Assembly (NCBI GenBank): GCA_043825615.1
Contig: JBDRRS010000017.1
Span: 1 to 52,200 of the forward strand
DNA length: 52,200 bases
Source of the DNA: JBDRMV01 sp043825615
GTDB lineage: Bacteria; CG03
Reading direction: 5' to 3'
In this document: positions 17,090 to 25,801 of the stretch, piece after piece
How the letters are laid out: every line of letters starts with the position of its first letter
How positions within the stretch are numbered: position 1 is the stretch's first letter
Position numbers and translations under genes: made by a program
The notes under the pieces: model-generated
What the model was told of the DNA's origin: nothing
Databases searched by the model: none
The model's input: only the letters and a program-made list of their open reading frames with translations

Positions 17090-18292
17090 ATGTTTCCTGA
17101 AAATCTGATGATGAAGTTGTCCGAAAAAACGCCGTCAAAAATTTGTCTTGTGGTTTTAGACGGTCTGGGCGGTATTCCCTATAACGGGAAAACCGAACTT
17201 GAGACGTCCCGGCACCCGAATCTTGATGAGTTCGCCGCCAATTCCGCCTGCGGGACGAGCGTTCCCGTCGCGCTGGGAATCACGCCGGGGAGCGGCCCGG
17301 GACATCTCGCGCTTTTCGGCTATAACCCCATGACCTACCTCATCGGAAGAGGCGTTCTTGAAGCGCTGGGAATCGGCCTGGAGCTGACGGAGTTCGACCT
17401 CGCATGCAGGGCAAATTTCGCCACGGAACAAAAAGGCATCATCATCGATAGGCGGGCAGGCAGAATTCCAAGCGAAGAAAACGAACGGCTGGTCAAAATC
17501 CTGTCGGCTGCAATCACGGATATTGACGGAGTAAAGGTAAAAACCTATCCTGGGAAAGAACACAGATTCGTCGTTGTCTTTACCGGTGAAAATATGGCGG
17601 ACGGGCTTGAGGATGCCGACCCGCAAAAAGAAGGTCTGCCGGCAAAAGAATGTATCGCTTCCGGCGACTCTTCCGCCCGGTCGGCGAGAATCGTAAACGC
17701 TTTTATAAAAAAAGCGGGCGAAGCGCTTAAAGGCGAAAAAGTCGCAAACGCCGTTTTGCTGCGGGGTTTTGCGTGCACCCCCGAGATTCCGAAAATGCCG
17801 GACCTTTACCACTTATCCTGCGGGGCTTTCGCGATATATCCGATGTATAAAGGGCTGGCTTCTCTCGTCGGTATGGAACTTGTCGACTGCGGGCAGACCC
17901 TTCAAAGCCAGATTAAGGCGCTCGCCGAAAACTACGGACGATTCGATTTTGCCTTTTTCCACTATAAATACACGGACTCAAACGGAGAGGACAAGAACTT
18001 TGAAGGCAAGGTTGCGGCAATCAAGAACTTTGACAAAATCCTCCCCGAAATACTGAAATTGAACTTTGACGTTGTCTGCATCACCGCAGACCATTCCACG
18101 CCCGCTAAAATGGGTTCCCACTCATGGCATCCCTGCCCGGTCGCGATAAAATCGAAATTCGAACCGGTGGACGAAGTCGTAAAATTTACCGAAAGAAATT
18201 TCAGCAAGGGTGTTCTCGGCAGAATATGGGCAACCGACATCATGCCGCTCCTTCTCGCGAATGCGGGAAAACTAAAAAAATTCGGGGCGTAA
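17090..18292 (+). CDS. apgM: 2,3-bisphosphoglycerate-independent phosphoglycerate mutase, archaeal type
   Basis: Interconverts 3- and 2-phosphoglycerate. A 400-residue enzyme of the ApgM family: ICLVVLDGLGG at the N-terminus, the serine nucleophile region ITPGSGPGHLALFGY, IGRGVLEALGIGLEL, and ITADHSTPAKMGSHSWHP near the end for metal binding. This is the short archaeal-type enzyme, distinct from the 510-residue GpmI. GGAGGG precedes the ATG by 4 nt. Its place after nucleoside phosphorylases and 2 kb before gap-pgk fits entry of pentose carbon into lower glycolysis. Confidence 0.93.
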   Translation: MFPENLMMKLSEKTPSKICLVVLDGLGGIPYNGKTELETSRHPNLDEFAANSACGTSVPVALGITPGSGPGHLALFGYNPMTYLIGRGVLEALGIGLELTEFDLACRANFATEQKGIIIDRRAGRIPSEENERLVKILSAAITDIDGVKVKTYPGKEHRFVVVFTGENMADGLEDADPQKEGLPAKECIASGDSSARSARIVNAFIKKAGEALKGEKVANAVLLRGFACTPEIPKMPDLYHLSCGAFAIYPMYKGLASLVGMELVDCGQTLQSQIKALAENYGRFDFAFFHYKYTDSNGEDKNFEGKVAAIKNFDKILPEILKLNFDVVCITADHSTPAKMGSHSWHPCPVAIKSKFEPVDEVVKFTERNFSKGVLGRIWATDIMPLLLANAGKLKKFGA

Positions 18293-18300
18293 ATCCGTTA

Positions 18301-19506
18301 ATGCATAAGCTGAAAGTCATTGCGCTCTTATTCTTTTGCGTTTCACTGTTTCTGTCCTGCGGCAAAACAAGCGCTCCTAAAAAAGAAAAGGTCTTTTGCG
18401 GAGGGACGGTCGCCACAGGAGATAACCTTATTGAAATTTTATCCAAACACGGCATACCCTCTAATAACTATATTCCGGTCATTACGAAATTCAAAACGAT
18501 TTTCAACACCAGAAATATGAGGCCGGGGGACTATTACGAGGTCGTGGTTTCGACGCAGAAAGAAATTCTTGATTTTTCATACAGCAACACGCCCGAAGTG
18601 AAATACAGCGTCCGGCTGACAAGCGCGGGATACCAGGCGGAGAAAATAAAATTAAAACTTTACAAGAAAATCTTCGGTTATTCGGGCGAAATCAAAGACA
18701 ATCTTTACAATTCAATGATGGCGGCTGGCGTAACGCCTTTTTTAATCATGAATTTTACTGACATTTTTGAATCCAGAATTGACTTTGTAACAGAGCCATG
18801 GGCAGGAGACAGGTTTTTTATTATTTTTGAAAAGTTCTTTACGGAAAAGGGGCAGGAAGTCGACGGGGGAAACGTTCTTGCCGGAAAATACATTATGACC
18901 AGGAAGAAAAATGAATTTATTGCATTCGCATACCCGTCCGGTTCGGGCTACGAGTATTTTGCCCCGGGCGGGAGTTCTCTGGGAACGCAGTTTCTGAAAG
19001 CCCCCCTGCATTACAGAAGAATCTCATCTTATTTCGCAAACAGAAGATTTCATCCGATTCTGAGATATTCCAGGCCCCACCACGGCATTGATTACGCAGC
19101 GCCGAGAGGAACGCCCGTTTCTACCATCGGCGACGGCAAAGTTATTTTTGCCGGATGGGACGGCGGTTTCGGGAAAATGGTTAAAATAAGACACAATTCC
19201 GTTTACGAGTCATGGTACGGACATCTTTCCGGGTACGGCAGAAATATACGGAAAGGAACATACGTAAAGAAGGGCCAGGTCATAGGTTATGTCGGCTCCA
19301 CCGGTCTTTCCACGGGACCTCATCTTGATTTCAGGATTAAGAAAAAAGGGCATCTTGTTAATTTTCTCAAACTGAAACTGCCTCCCGCAAAACGCCTGAC
19401 AGGGAAACAGATGAAAAAGTTTACGGAGTTTAAGAAAAATTACTACAGATATTTTGCCGAAGTTCAGCAAAAGAGAAGTTTTGAATCAGATGGTTCTATT
19501 GATTGA
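18301..19506 (+). CDS. Lipoprotein M23-family peptidase
   Basis: The signal peptide ends in LFLSC (Cys about residue 20), so this is a predicted lipoprotein of about 401 residues. The middle resembles OapA/MepM N-terminal domains that grasp peptidoglycan (GDNLIEILSKHGI and MRPGDYYEV). The C-terminal third is peptidase M23 with HHGIDYAAPRGTPV, GKMVKIRHN, YGHLS and GPHLDFR. The usual HLH metal motif reads HLD here, a substitution I believe exists in some M23 subgroups. Likely role: cell-wall endopeptidase at the membrane face. The start is ATG at 18301, just after apgM; a longer open frame upstream lies inside apgM and is not used. It overlaps coaX by 17 bp. Confidence 0.88.
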   Translation: MHKLKVIALLFFCVSLFLSCGKTSAPKKEKVFCGGTVATGDNLIEILSKHGIPSNNYIPVITKFKTIFNTRNMRPGDYYEVVVSTQKEILDFSYSNTPEVKYSVRLTSAGYQAEKIKLKLYKKIFGYSGEIKDNLYNSMMAAGVTPFLIMNFTDIFESRIDFVTEPWAGDRFFIIFEKFFTEKGQEVDGGNVLAGKYIMTRKKNEFIAFAYPSGSGYEYFAPGGSSLGTQFLKAPLHYRRISSYFANRRFHPILRYSRPHHGIDYAAPRGTPVSTIGDGKVIFAGWDGGFGKMVKIRHNSVYESWYGHLSGYGRNIRKGTYVKKGQVIGYVGSTGLSTGPHLDFRIKKKGHLVNFLKLKLPPAKRLTGKQMKKFTEFKKNYYRYFAEVQQKRSFESDGSID

Positions 19507-20215
19507 CGTCGGAAATACCCAGATAAAAACCGCCCGGTTTAGCGGGAGAAAAATTTTACCCGGGAAAACGCTGCCGGTTTATCCGGTAACCGGTAAAAAA
19601 ATCGGAGTACTCCTGGGCAACTCTTCCGTATGCGTCTGCTCATCCGTGGTTCCCGAAGCGACAAAAGTTCTGAGAAAGGTATGCCGCCGGAAAAAAATTA
19701 AATTCCGCCTCTTCGGGCGGAAAGACATAAAAGAAATTTCAATAAAATACAAAAACCCGGAAAAAATCGGCTCGGACCGTCTCGCAACCATACTCGGGGC
19801 GGCAACTCTTTCACCCGCGCCGTTTATTGTTGTGGACATAGGAACAGCCGTTACCTGCGAACTTGTGAATAAGAGAAAAGAATATATCGGAGGTATTATT
19901 TTTCCGGGCGTTGAACTCTGCCTCAGCGTGCTTTCCGAAAAAACAGCCCTGCTGCCGGCGGTAAAATTTAAAAGGGTCAACGGCAACATCGGCAGGAATA
20001 CCGCGGAATGCATTTCAAAAGGCATTTACAATGCGATTACAGCCGGAATTGAAAAATCGGTAAATGAATTCGGACATCTTGCTCCCGGCGCGGCGGTCTT
20101 TTTAACCGGCGGCGGAGAAAAATATTTCAGCAGGCGTGATTTTAATTTCAGTTTCAGAAAAGATGAATTGCTTGTTTTCCGGGGTCTTTTGCAATTATAT
20201 AAAAACTTGATATAA
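19490..20215 (+). CDS. coaX: Type III pantothenate kinase
   Basis: Phosphorylates pantothenate, the first step of coenzyme A synthesis. The 241-residue ASKHA-fold protein has the phosphate-binding LLIDVGNTQIK at the N-terminus, GSDRLATILGA, VVDIGTAVTCELV and GGIIFPGVEL. ATG at 19490 gives the normal N-terminus; a longer frame upstream only extends into the peptidase gene. It is the last gene before the gap promoter, which lies within its 3' end. Confidence 0.95.
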   Translation: MVLLIDVGNTQIKTARFSGRKILPGKTLPVYPVTGKKIGVLLGNSSVCVCSSVVPEATKVLRKVCRRKKIKFRLFGRKDIKEISIKYKNPEKIGSDRLATILGAATLSPAPFIVVDIGTAVTCELVNKRKEYIGGIIFPGVELCLSVLSEKTALLPAVKFKRVNGNIGRNTAECISKGIYNAITAGIEKSVNEFGHLAPGAAVFLTGGGEKYFSRRDFNFSFRKDELLVFRGLLQLYKNLI

Positions 20216-20216
20216 T
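20189..20216 (+). promoter_or_regulatory. Sigma70-type promoter for gap-pgk-secG
   Basis: TTGCAA (20189-20194), a 16-bp spacer and consensus TATAAT (20211-20216) lie over the end of coaX. The predicted start is near 20223, leaving a leader of about 60 nt before gap. Confidence 0.6.
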
Positions 20217-20285
20217 AAATACTTGTAAAGCGGAGTTCCAGAGGCATAAAATTTGCCGCGGAAATGAAACGAAGGAGGAAAATTT

Positions 20286-21281
20286 ATGATAAAAGTCGGT
20301 ATTAACGGTTTTGGAAGAATCGGCCGCCTGGTTGTTAAAACGGGGCTGAAGTCAAAGAATATTGAATTTGTCGCGGTCAATGACCTGACTGACCCGAAGA
20401 CCCTGGCCCATCTTTTTAAATACGACTCAACTTTCGGCACCTATCCGGGTTCGGTGGAAGTAAAAGGCAGCAATCTTGTCATCGACGGGAAGCAAATCAA
20501 GGTCATTGCCGAAAGAGACCCCGCAAAACTTCCCTGGAAGGAGCTCGGCGTGGAGATAGTTGTGGAGTCCACCGGCCGTTTCGTTGACAAGGAAAGCGCT
20601 TTGAAACACATAGCCGCAGGAGCCAGGAGAGTTATTATTTCAGCCCCTGCTAAAAATGAGGACATCACGATAGTTCTCGGCGTAAACGAGGATAAGTATG
20701 ATCCCGAAAAGCACGTCATAATATCCAATGCGAGCTGCACCACGAACTGTCTCGCGCCGCCCATAAAAGTGATTAAGGACAAATTCGGCATCAAGAAAGG
20801 GCTTATGACAACAATACATTCGTTTACCAATGACCAGGTGGTTCTGGATTCCCCGCACAAGGACCTCAGGCGCGCACGAACCGCTTCAGCGTCTATGATA
20901 CCTACGACAACGGGCGCGGCAAAGGCAATAGGTCTTGTTATACCGGAACTTAAAGGCAAGTTTGACGGTTTCGCTATCCGGGTTCCTACCCCTGATGTTT
21001 CGCTGGTTGATGCGGTGGTGCAGGTTGAGAAAGAAACAACCGCGGAAGAAGTAAACGCCGCTCTCAGGGAAGCGGCGGCGGGGCCAATGGGCAGATATCT
21101 TGCCGTTTCCGACGCGCCCCTTGTCTCCTGCGATTACATCGGCAGCGACAAGTCATCCGTTGTTGACCCGGAGTTCACGAAGGTCTTCGGAGATATGGTC
21201 AAGATTCTGGCGTGGTATGACAACGAGAACGGTTATGCCGCCAGGGTCGTGGATTTGATTGAATATATTGCCGCTAAATGA
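20286..21281 (+). CDS. gap: Glyceraldehyde-3-phosphate dehydrogenase
   Basis: The 331-residue phosphorylating GAPDH has the NAD fold KVGINGFGRIGRLV, catalytic Cys in NASCTTNCLAP, TTIHSFTNDQ, RRARTASASMIPT, GFAIRVPTPDVS and a C-terminal WYDNENGYAARV. AGGAGG lies 7 nt before the ATG. It begins the gap-pgk-secG unit under its own promoter. Confidence 0.98.
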   Translation: MIKVGINGFGRIGRLVVKTGLKSKNIEFVAVNDLTDPKTLAHLFKYDSTFGTYPGSVEVKGSNLVIDGKQIKVIAERDPAKLPWKELGVEIVVESTGRFVDKESALKHIAAGARRVIISAPAKNEDITIVLGVNEDKYDPEKHVIISNASCTTNCLAPPIKVIKDKFGIKKGLMTTIHSFTNDQVVLDSPHKDLRRARTASASMIPTTTGAAKAIGLVIPELKGKFDGFAIRVPTPDVSLVDAVVQVEKETTAEEVNAALREAAAGPMGRYLAVSDAPLVSCDYIGSDKSSVVDPEFTKVFGDMVKILAWYDNENGYAARVVDLIEYIAAK

Positions 21282-21303
21282 GAAATATGGCGAGCGGTTT
21301 GGT

Positions 21304-21320
21304 TGCGGCTGAAAGCCGCA
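21304..21320 (+). other. Perfect hairpin between gap and pgk
   Basis: TGCGGCT and AGCCGCA form a 7-bp stem around GAA, 7 nt before the pgk ATG. No T-run follows, so it is not a normal intrinsic terminator. It could protect or process the mRNA, or cover the pgk start. Confidence 0.4.
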
Positions 21321-21327
21321 TTTAGAA

Positions 21328-22491
21328 ATGAAAACGCTGGAAGAAATAGATTTAAAATCAAAGAGAGTTCTCGTAAGATGCGATTTTAACGTTCCTGTAA
21401 AAGAAGGAAAAATCCTTGACAACACGCGCATTCTCGCCCACATCCCCACAATAAATTACATCCTTGAAAAAGGCGCATCACGCGTGATTCTGATGAGCCA
21501 CCTGGGACGGCCGAAAGGGGTTGTCAACCCGGATTTTTCGCTAAAAGTTGTCTGCGAAGAACTGCAGAGACATCTGAAAAGGAGTGTTCGCTTTTTCAAC
21601 GATTGCACCGGCGAGAACGTCAGAGAGGGTATTTCGCGGCTTGAAGAAGGCGCGGTCGCTCTTCTTGAAAACCTGAGATTTCATCCCGAAGAGAAAAAAA
21701 ACGACGCCGGGTTCGCAAGGGAAATCGCCTCTCTCGGCGACGTTTTCATTCAGGACGCTTTTGCGGTATCTCACAGAGCGCACGCTTCAACAGTGGGAAT
21801 TGCGGGTATCCTTCCGTCCGCAGCAGGGTTTCTCATTATGAAAGAGGTCAAATATCTTTCGGAACTCCTGAAGGAGCCGGGGCGGCCTTTCGTCGCCGTT
21901 TTGGGTGGCGCTAAAATTACGGGGAAAATACAGGTTATTACCAGTTTGCTCGGAAAGGTGGATAAACTCCTCGTCGGGGGAGCAATGTCCTACACTTTCC
22001 TGAAAGCCCGCGGAGAAGAAATCGGAAATTCAATGTTTGAGGAGGAATTCCTAAAAAATGCAAAAGGTATTCTGGCGGACTCTAAAAATCTTGTTCTGCC
22101 CGTTGACCACGTAATAAGCAAATCCGCAAAGGAGGCGGTTGAAAGCCGCGTTTCGGACAGGATTCCAGAAGGGTTCTACGGTGTTGATATAGGAAGCAAA
22201 ACTATTGCAAATTACGCCGGCATAATAAAGAATGCAAAAACAATTTTCTGGAACGGCCCCATGGGGATTTTTGAGGTCGAGAGTTTTTCAAAAGGAACGC
22301 GGGAGATTGCAAAAATAATTGCGGAAACCACGAGGAACGGGGCGGTTTCCGTCGCAGGCGGCGGGGACAGCGTTTCGGCGATAAAAAAGGCGGGCGCCGC
22401 AAACGACTTCAGCCACATTTCCACGGGCGGGGGAGCTTCCCTTGAATTTGTCGAGGGCCGCGTTCTTCCCGGCATACAAGCGCTGAAATAG
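21328..22491 (+). CDS. pgk: Phosphoglycerate kinase
   Basis: A 387-residue monomeric kinase: RVLVRCDFNVPVK, DNTRILAHIPTI, LMSHLGRPKG, LLENLRFHPEE, FAVSHRAHAS, VLGGAKITGK, FWNGPMGIFE and GGGDSVSAIKKAG. It transfers phosphate between 1,3-bisphosphoglycerate and ADP. The start is ATG at 21328 with no Shine-Dalgarno sequence; a hairpin occupies that position. tpiA, often next to pgk, is absent here. Confidence 0.98.
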   Translation: MKTLEEIDLKSKRVLVRCDFNVPVKEGKILDNTRILAHIPTINYILEKGASRVILMSHLGRPKGVVNPDFSLKVVCEELQRHLKRSVRFFNDCTGENVREGISRLEEGAVALLENLRFHPEEKKNDAGFAREIASLGDVFIQDAFAVSHRAHASTVGIAGILPSAAGFLIMKEVKYLSELLKEPGRPFVAVLGGAKITGKIQVITSLLGKVDKLLVGGAMSYTFLKARGEEIGNSMFEEEFLKNAKGILADSKNLVLPVDHVISKSAKEAVESRVSDRIPEGFYGVDIGSKTIANYAGIIKNAKTIFWNGPMGIFEVESFSKGTREIAKIIAETTRNGAVSVAGGGDSVSAIKKAGAANDFSHISTGGGASLEFVEGRVLPGIQALK

Positions 22492-22515
22492 ATAAATGCA
22501 CATAGCGAGGAGATA

Positions 22516-22809
22516 ATGTATACTTTTTTGATTGTTTTACACATTGTTATTGCTGCTCTTTTGATTTTCATCATTCTTCTGCAGGTCAGCAGGGGAGCGA
22601 CGGGTTCCGCTTTTCTCGGCGGTTCTTCCGATTCTCTTCTACTCGGGCCGGCAGGAGATGTTTTTCTGAAAAAGGTGGTCGTGGTTCTTGCGATAATATT
22701 CGTCGTCACTTCCGTTTCCATTTCAGTGGTTGTGAAGAAAAGAGGCGTAAAATTTCCCGCCCGACCGCCGGCTGCCGCGACCCAGCCGGTTGGCGGAAAC
22801 CAGGAATAA
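22516..22809 (+). CDS. secG: Preprotein translocase subunit SecG
   Basis: A 97-residue protein with two membrane segments (about 4-21 and 50-71) joined by the conserved loop QVSRGATGSAFLGGSSDSLL, followed by a Pro/Ala-rich tail. SecG assists SecYE in protein export. GAGGAG precedes the ATG. Its place after pgk is classical; usually tpiA lies between the two. Confidence 0.93.
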   Translation: MYTFLIVLHIVIAALLIFIILLQVSRGATGSAFLGGSSDSLLLGPAGDVFLKKVVVVLAIIFVVTSVSISVVVKKRGVKFPARPPAAATQPVGGNQE

Positions 22810-22852
22810 CAACCTTCGCCTTTCACTACCCGTGGAAGGGAAAGGGCAAACT

Positions 22853-22934
22853 GCCGTGGTGGTGGAATTGGCATACACGTACGTTTGAGGGGCGTATGGG
22901 GAAACCCTTGAGGGTTCGAGTCCCTCCCGCGGCA
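22853..22934 (+). tRNA. tRNA-Leu (anticodon GAG)
   Basis: GCCGTGG pairs with CCGCGGC (one G-U) as acceptor stem. The D-arm (GTGGAATTGGCATACAC) is leucine-type, the anticodon loop is TTGAGGG reading GAG, a long variable arm follows, and the T-arm carries GGTTCGAGTCC. The discriminator is A; CCA is not encoded. It reads CUC/CUU codons. Confidence 0.95.
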
Positions 22935-22957
22935 AAATATAAAAGAGGAGTTGGAAA

Positions 22958-23599
22958 ATGAAAAAAATCAGGTTATTACTCGGTTTTCTGTTTTTTGTTA
23001 ACTTTGTTGTTGGTTGTGCCGCCCCGCCGGTTTCGCAGGCGCCGCCGAAGGCCCCCGAGAGTTCTGCACAGACACAGACACAAATCCTTTCCCCTGCTCT
23101 GGAAAATCCCGCCGTGCAGGAAGTCGGTTTTGATATTGACGACACACTTCTGTTTTCATCCCCTGCTTTTGACAGGGGCTACGCCGGTGCGGAGCCTTAC
23201 ACCGCCGAATTCTGGACGATTATTAATTCAAGCGATGAGGAGGTCTCCGTAATAAAAGAAAAATGCTACGAAATCCTCAAGGCGCATCAGGATAAAGGAC
23301 ACAAGGTTTATCTGATTACTTCCAGAAACTCCGAAGGCGGCGATGTCCTGAAAAAATATTTAAGCGGAAAGATGGGCATCCCTGAAAAAAATATATTTTT
23401 TGAGCCGCACGGTAAAACCGCGCGAATCAAAGAGCTCGGGATTGACGCTTTTTACGGCGACTCAGATTCCGACATAAGATATGCCGAAGAGGCAGGAGCC
23501 ATTCCGGTTAGAATAATAAGAAGCCCGAAGTCCTCTTATAAAGGTTCCTGCAATCCGGGCTGTTTTAACGAGTTCATTGTTACGGACAGCGAAGAATAA
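22958..23599 (+). CDS. aphA: Class B (AphA-type) HAD acid phosphatase, predicted lipoprotein
   Basis: The signal peptide ends in NFVVGC (Cys about residue 20) and is followed by a Pro/Gln-rich linker. The catalytic HAD motif is VGFDIDDTLLFSSPAF, close to AphA. Later come LITSRNS (motif II), a Lys in FEPHGKTARIK, and FYGDSDSDIRYAEEAGAIPVR (metal motif), with the AphA-like C-terminus EFIVTDSEE. AphA enzymes remove phosphate from nucleotides and other organic phosphates outside the inner membrane. Here the enzyme looks lipid-anchored instead of free in the periplasm. GAGGAG lies 9 nt before the ATG. It could supply nucleosides to the salvage enzymes encoded upstream, though it is a separate unit after tRNA-Leu. 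Confidence 0.88.
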   Translation: MKKIRLLLGFLFFVNFVVGCAAPPVSQAPPKAPESSAQTQTQILSPALENPAVQEVGFDIDDTLLFSSPAFDRGYAGAEPYTAEFWTIINSSDEEVSVIKEKCYEILKAHQDKGHKVYLITSRNSEGGDVLKKYLSGKMGIPEKNIFFEPHGKTARIKELGIDAFYGDSDSDIRYAEEAGAIPVRIIRSPKSSYKGSCNPGCFNEFIVTDSEE

Positions 23600-23616
23600 T
23601 ACAAATTAAAGATAAT

Positions 23617-25785
23617 ATGGCCGGGATAGAAGACCAGCTTAACAAAATCATATCCCCGCTTCTGCGGGAAATTATTTTCAAAAAAGAAATAACCAGCGAA
23701 GTCCTCAACACTGTTTTAAAAATTACCATAGAAAAAATAGTGAGCACTCTTTTCGCCGAATCAATTACTCTCTATCTCGTTGACAAAGATAAAATAAAGT
23801 TCAGTTACGTTTACTTTTCCCCAAAACTCTACCAGGGGCGCGAGGCATTGCAAAAGTCATACGAGGCAAAGAGAGAAACACTGCTCAAAATAACCCTTCC
23901 GCTGAACACCGGGATTGTGGGAAAAGTCATAAGCACCGGGCAGAGCCGCACCGTAAGCGACGTTACAAAAGACAGCGAGTTTTATAGAGACGTGGATAAG
24001 GACACCGGGTTCCAAACCCGTTCCATGATTACGGCCCCTCTCAAGGTGGACGAGGCGGTAATAGGCGCGATACAGGTTCTCAACAAATCCATACCTCCGG
24101 GGATTTTTACGGAATCGGACACATACCTGCTTGAGGAGGTCTCCCAGTACTCCGCCAAAATCATACAAAAGGCATTCAACCCTTCAATCACTCTGACCGA
24201 CCAGGAACTTGCCTATTATATTGCGCGCCTGACAAAACAGCAGTACATAGAACTCGGGGAGGACTTCCAGATTGACGCGCAGATTCTTGACGAAACCCAC
24301 ATCTCTCCGGAAATCCTGAGAAAGTTCAAAATGATACCCATAAAGGTTTACCCGGGTAAAAGCCTCCGGGTCGTCTGCTCAAATCCTCTTGATTACACAG
24401 GGATTGAGAACTTCGAGGTCCTGACGAAATTCAAGATTAAAGAAACGGTCGTTGCCTCAAGAAATGAAATCGATTATGCCGTAAAAAAATATTTTGAAAG
24501 CATAGGAGAACCCGTCTCCGTCGAGGATGAAGCGACGGCGAAAATGACCGCCCAGCTTGAAAAGAAAGATGAAGGGGAAGAAAACGTCGAGGTAAACGAA
24601 AACCTGGAAAGCGAGAACTCGGCGCCGGTGATAAAACTTGCCAACCAGCTGATACGCGAAGCATACAACAAGAAATCGAGCGATATTCACATAGAGGCCT
24701 TTGAAAAGGCGACAATAGTGCGGTTCAGAATGGACGGGGTTCTCAAGCAGGTTCACAAACTGCCGAGAAGCGCGCACAGCGCCATTATAGCCAGATATAA
24801 AATAATGTCTTCTCTGAACATAGCCGAAAAAAGGAAACCGCAGGACGGCAGAATAAAGTTTAAGGACTACGGCGCAAGTAATCCGGATATTGAACTCAGA
24901 GTCAGCATCGCGCCCCTCGTTTGGGGAGAAAAAATCTGTATGCGTATTCTTGATAAAACCGGCACCATGCTGGGCCTGTCGGCCATGGGCTTTTCTCCTA
25001 AAAATATGGAGTTTTATAGAGCGGCAATAGCCAAACCATACGGCATGATACTGAACGTAGGGCCTACTGGAAGCGGCAAAACAACGACGCTTTACGCGGC
25101 TATCACCGAGATCAATAAGCCCGACATAAATATTCAGACCGCCGAGGATCCGGTGGAATATATGCTTGAAGGAATTAACCAAATGCCTATTCGAAAAGAT
25201 ATCGGCGTCACTTTTGCCGATGCTCTGAGATGTTTTCTCCGGCAGGATCCGAACGTCATAATGGTGGGGGAAATACGCGATTTGGAAACGGCGGAAGTCG
25301 CCATTGAAGCCGCTCTCACCGGACATCTGATGCTTTCCACACTACACACAAATGATGCCGCGACAACCGTTACAAGATTTTTTGATATGGGAGTAGAACC
25401 TTTTCTTGTTTCATCTTCTATTTTAATTGTCTGCGCGCAGCGTCTCGTGAGAAGGCTCTGCGACTGTAAAGAAGAATATAAGGCGGACGCGGATGTGGCC
25501 GAAAGTCTGGGAATTGAACCGGGCACCACTCTTTTTAAAAAGGTAGGTTGTAAAAAATGCGATAACACCGGCTACAAAGGACGGATAGGGGTACACGAAA
25601 TTTTGATGCCCGATGAAGAAATCCGGAAACTTGTTATTAAGAAAGGCGTCACGCCCGAGGAAATACAAAAGGCCGCTATAGCTAACGGCACTTTGGTGCC
25701 TATGTTTCAGGACGGCCTTCAAAAATGTTTAGACGGCATAACATCTTCCGAAGAAGTGTTCAGGGTGTTAAAAAAAGAACAATAA
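23617..25785 (+). CDS. GspE/PilB-family secretion ATPase with N-terminal GAF domain
   Basis: A 722-residue protein. Residues about 15-190 form a GAF domain (ITLYLVDKD, LNTGIVGKVISTGQ, FQTRSMITAPL, AIQVLNK). Residues about 195-295 resemble the MshEN/T2SSE_N fold. The C-terminal ATPase holds VRFRMDGVL, Walker A GPTGSGKT (482-490), Asp box EDPVEY, Walker B VIMVGEIRD and His box HLMLSTLHTND. A zinc element is present, although its first pair is spaced CDC instead of CxxC. It would power type IV pilus or type II secretion assembly from the cytoplasmic face, perhaps gated by a ligand bound to GAF. No pilin, GspD/F or PilT is nearby. Confidence 0.93.
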   Translation: MAGIEDQLNKIISPLLREIIFKKEITSEVLNTVLKITIEKIVSTLFAESITLYLVDKDKIKFSYVYFSPKLYQGREALQKSYEAKRETLLKITLPLNTGIVGKVISTGQSRTVSDVTKDSEFYRDVDKDTGFQTRSMITAPLKVDEAVIGAIQVLNKSIPPGIFTESDTYLLEEVSQYSAKIIQKAFNPSITLTDQELAYYIARLTKQQYIELGEDFQIDAQILDETHISPEILRKFKMIPIKVYPGKSLRVVCSNPLDYTGIENFEVLTKFKIKETVVASRNEIDYAVKKYFESIGEPVSVEDEATAKMTAQLEKKDEGEENVEVNENLESENSAPVIKLANQLIREAYNKKSSDIHIEAFEKATIVRFRMDGVLKQVHKLPRSAHSAIIARYKIMSSLNIAEKRKPQDGRIKFKDYGASNPDIELRVSIAPLVWGEKICMRILDKTGTMLGLSAMGFSPKNMEFYRAAIAKPYGMILNVGPTGSGKTTTLYAAITEINKPDINIQTAEDPVEYMLEGINQMPIRKDIGVTFADALRCFLRQDPNVIMVGEIRDLETAEVAIEAALTGHLMLSTLHTNDAATTVTRFFDMGVEPFLVSSSILIVCAQRLVRRLCDCKEEYKADADVAESLGIEPGTTLFKKVGCKKCDNTGYKGRIGVHEILMPDEEIRKLVIKKGVTPEEIQKAAIANGTLVPMFQDGLQKCLDGITSSEEVFRVLKKEQ

Positions 25786-25801
25786 TACCAGCGGGGGTAA
25801 T

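Noticed and set aside
18124..18300. An N-terminal extension of the M23 lipoprotein
   Set aside because: It falls inside apgM and would bury the signal peptide and lipobox.
20286..22809. A lost tpiA as pathway defect
   Set aside because: tpiA may lie elsewhere; absence from a 52-kb window says nothing about the genome.
22723..23145. A 140-codon minus-strand frame across secG, the tRNA and aphA
   Set aside because: Its middle is only the antisense translation of tRNA-Leu (the familiar REGLEPSRVSPYAP string), a common false gene.
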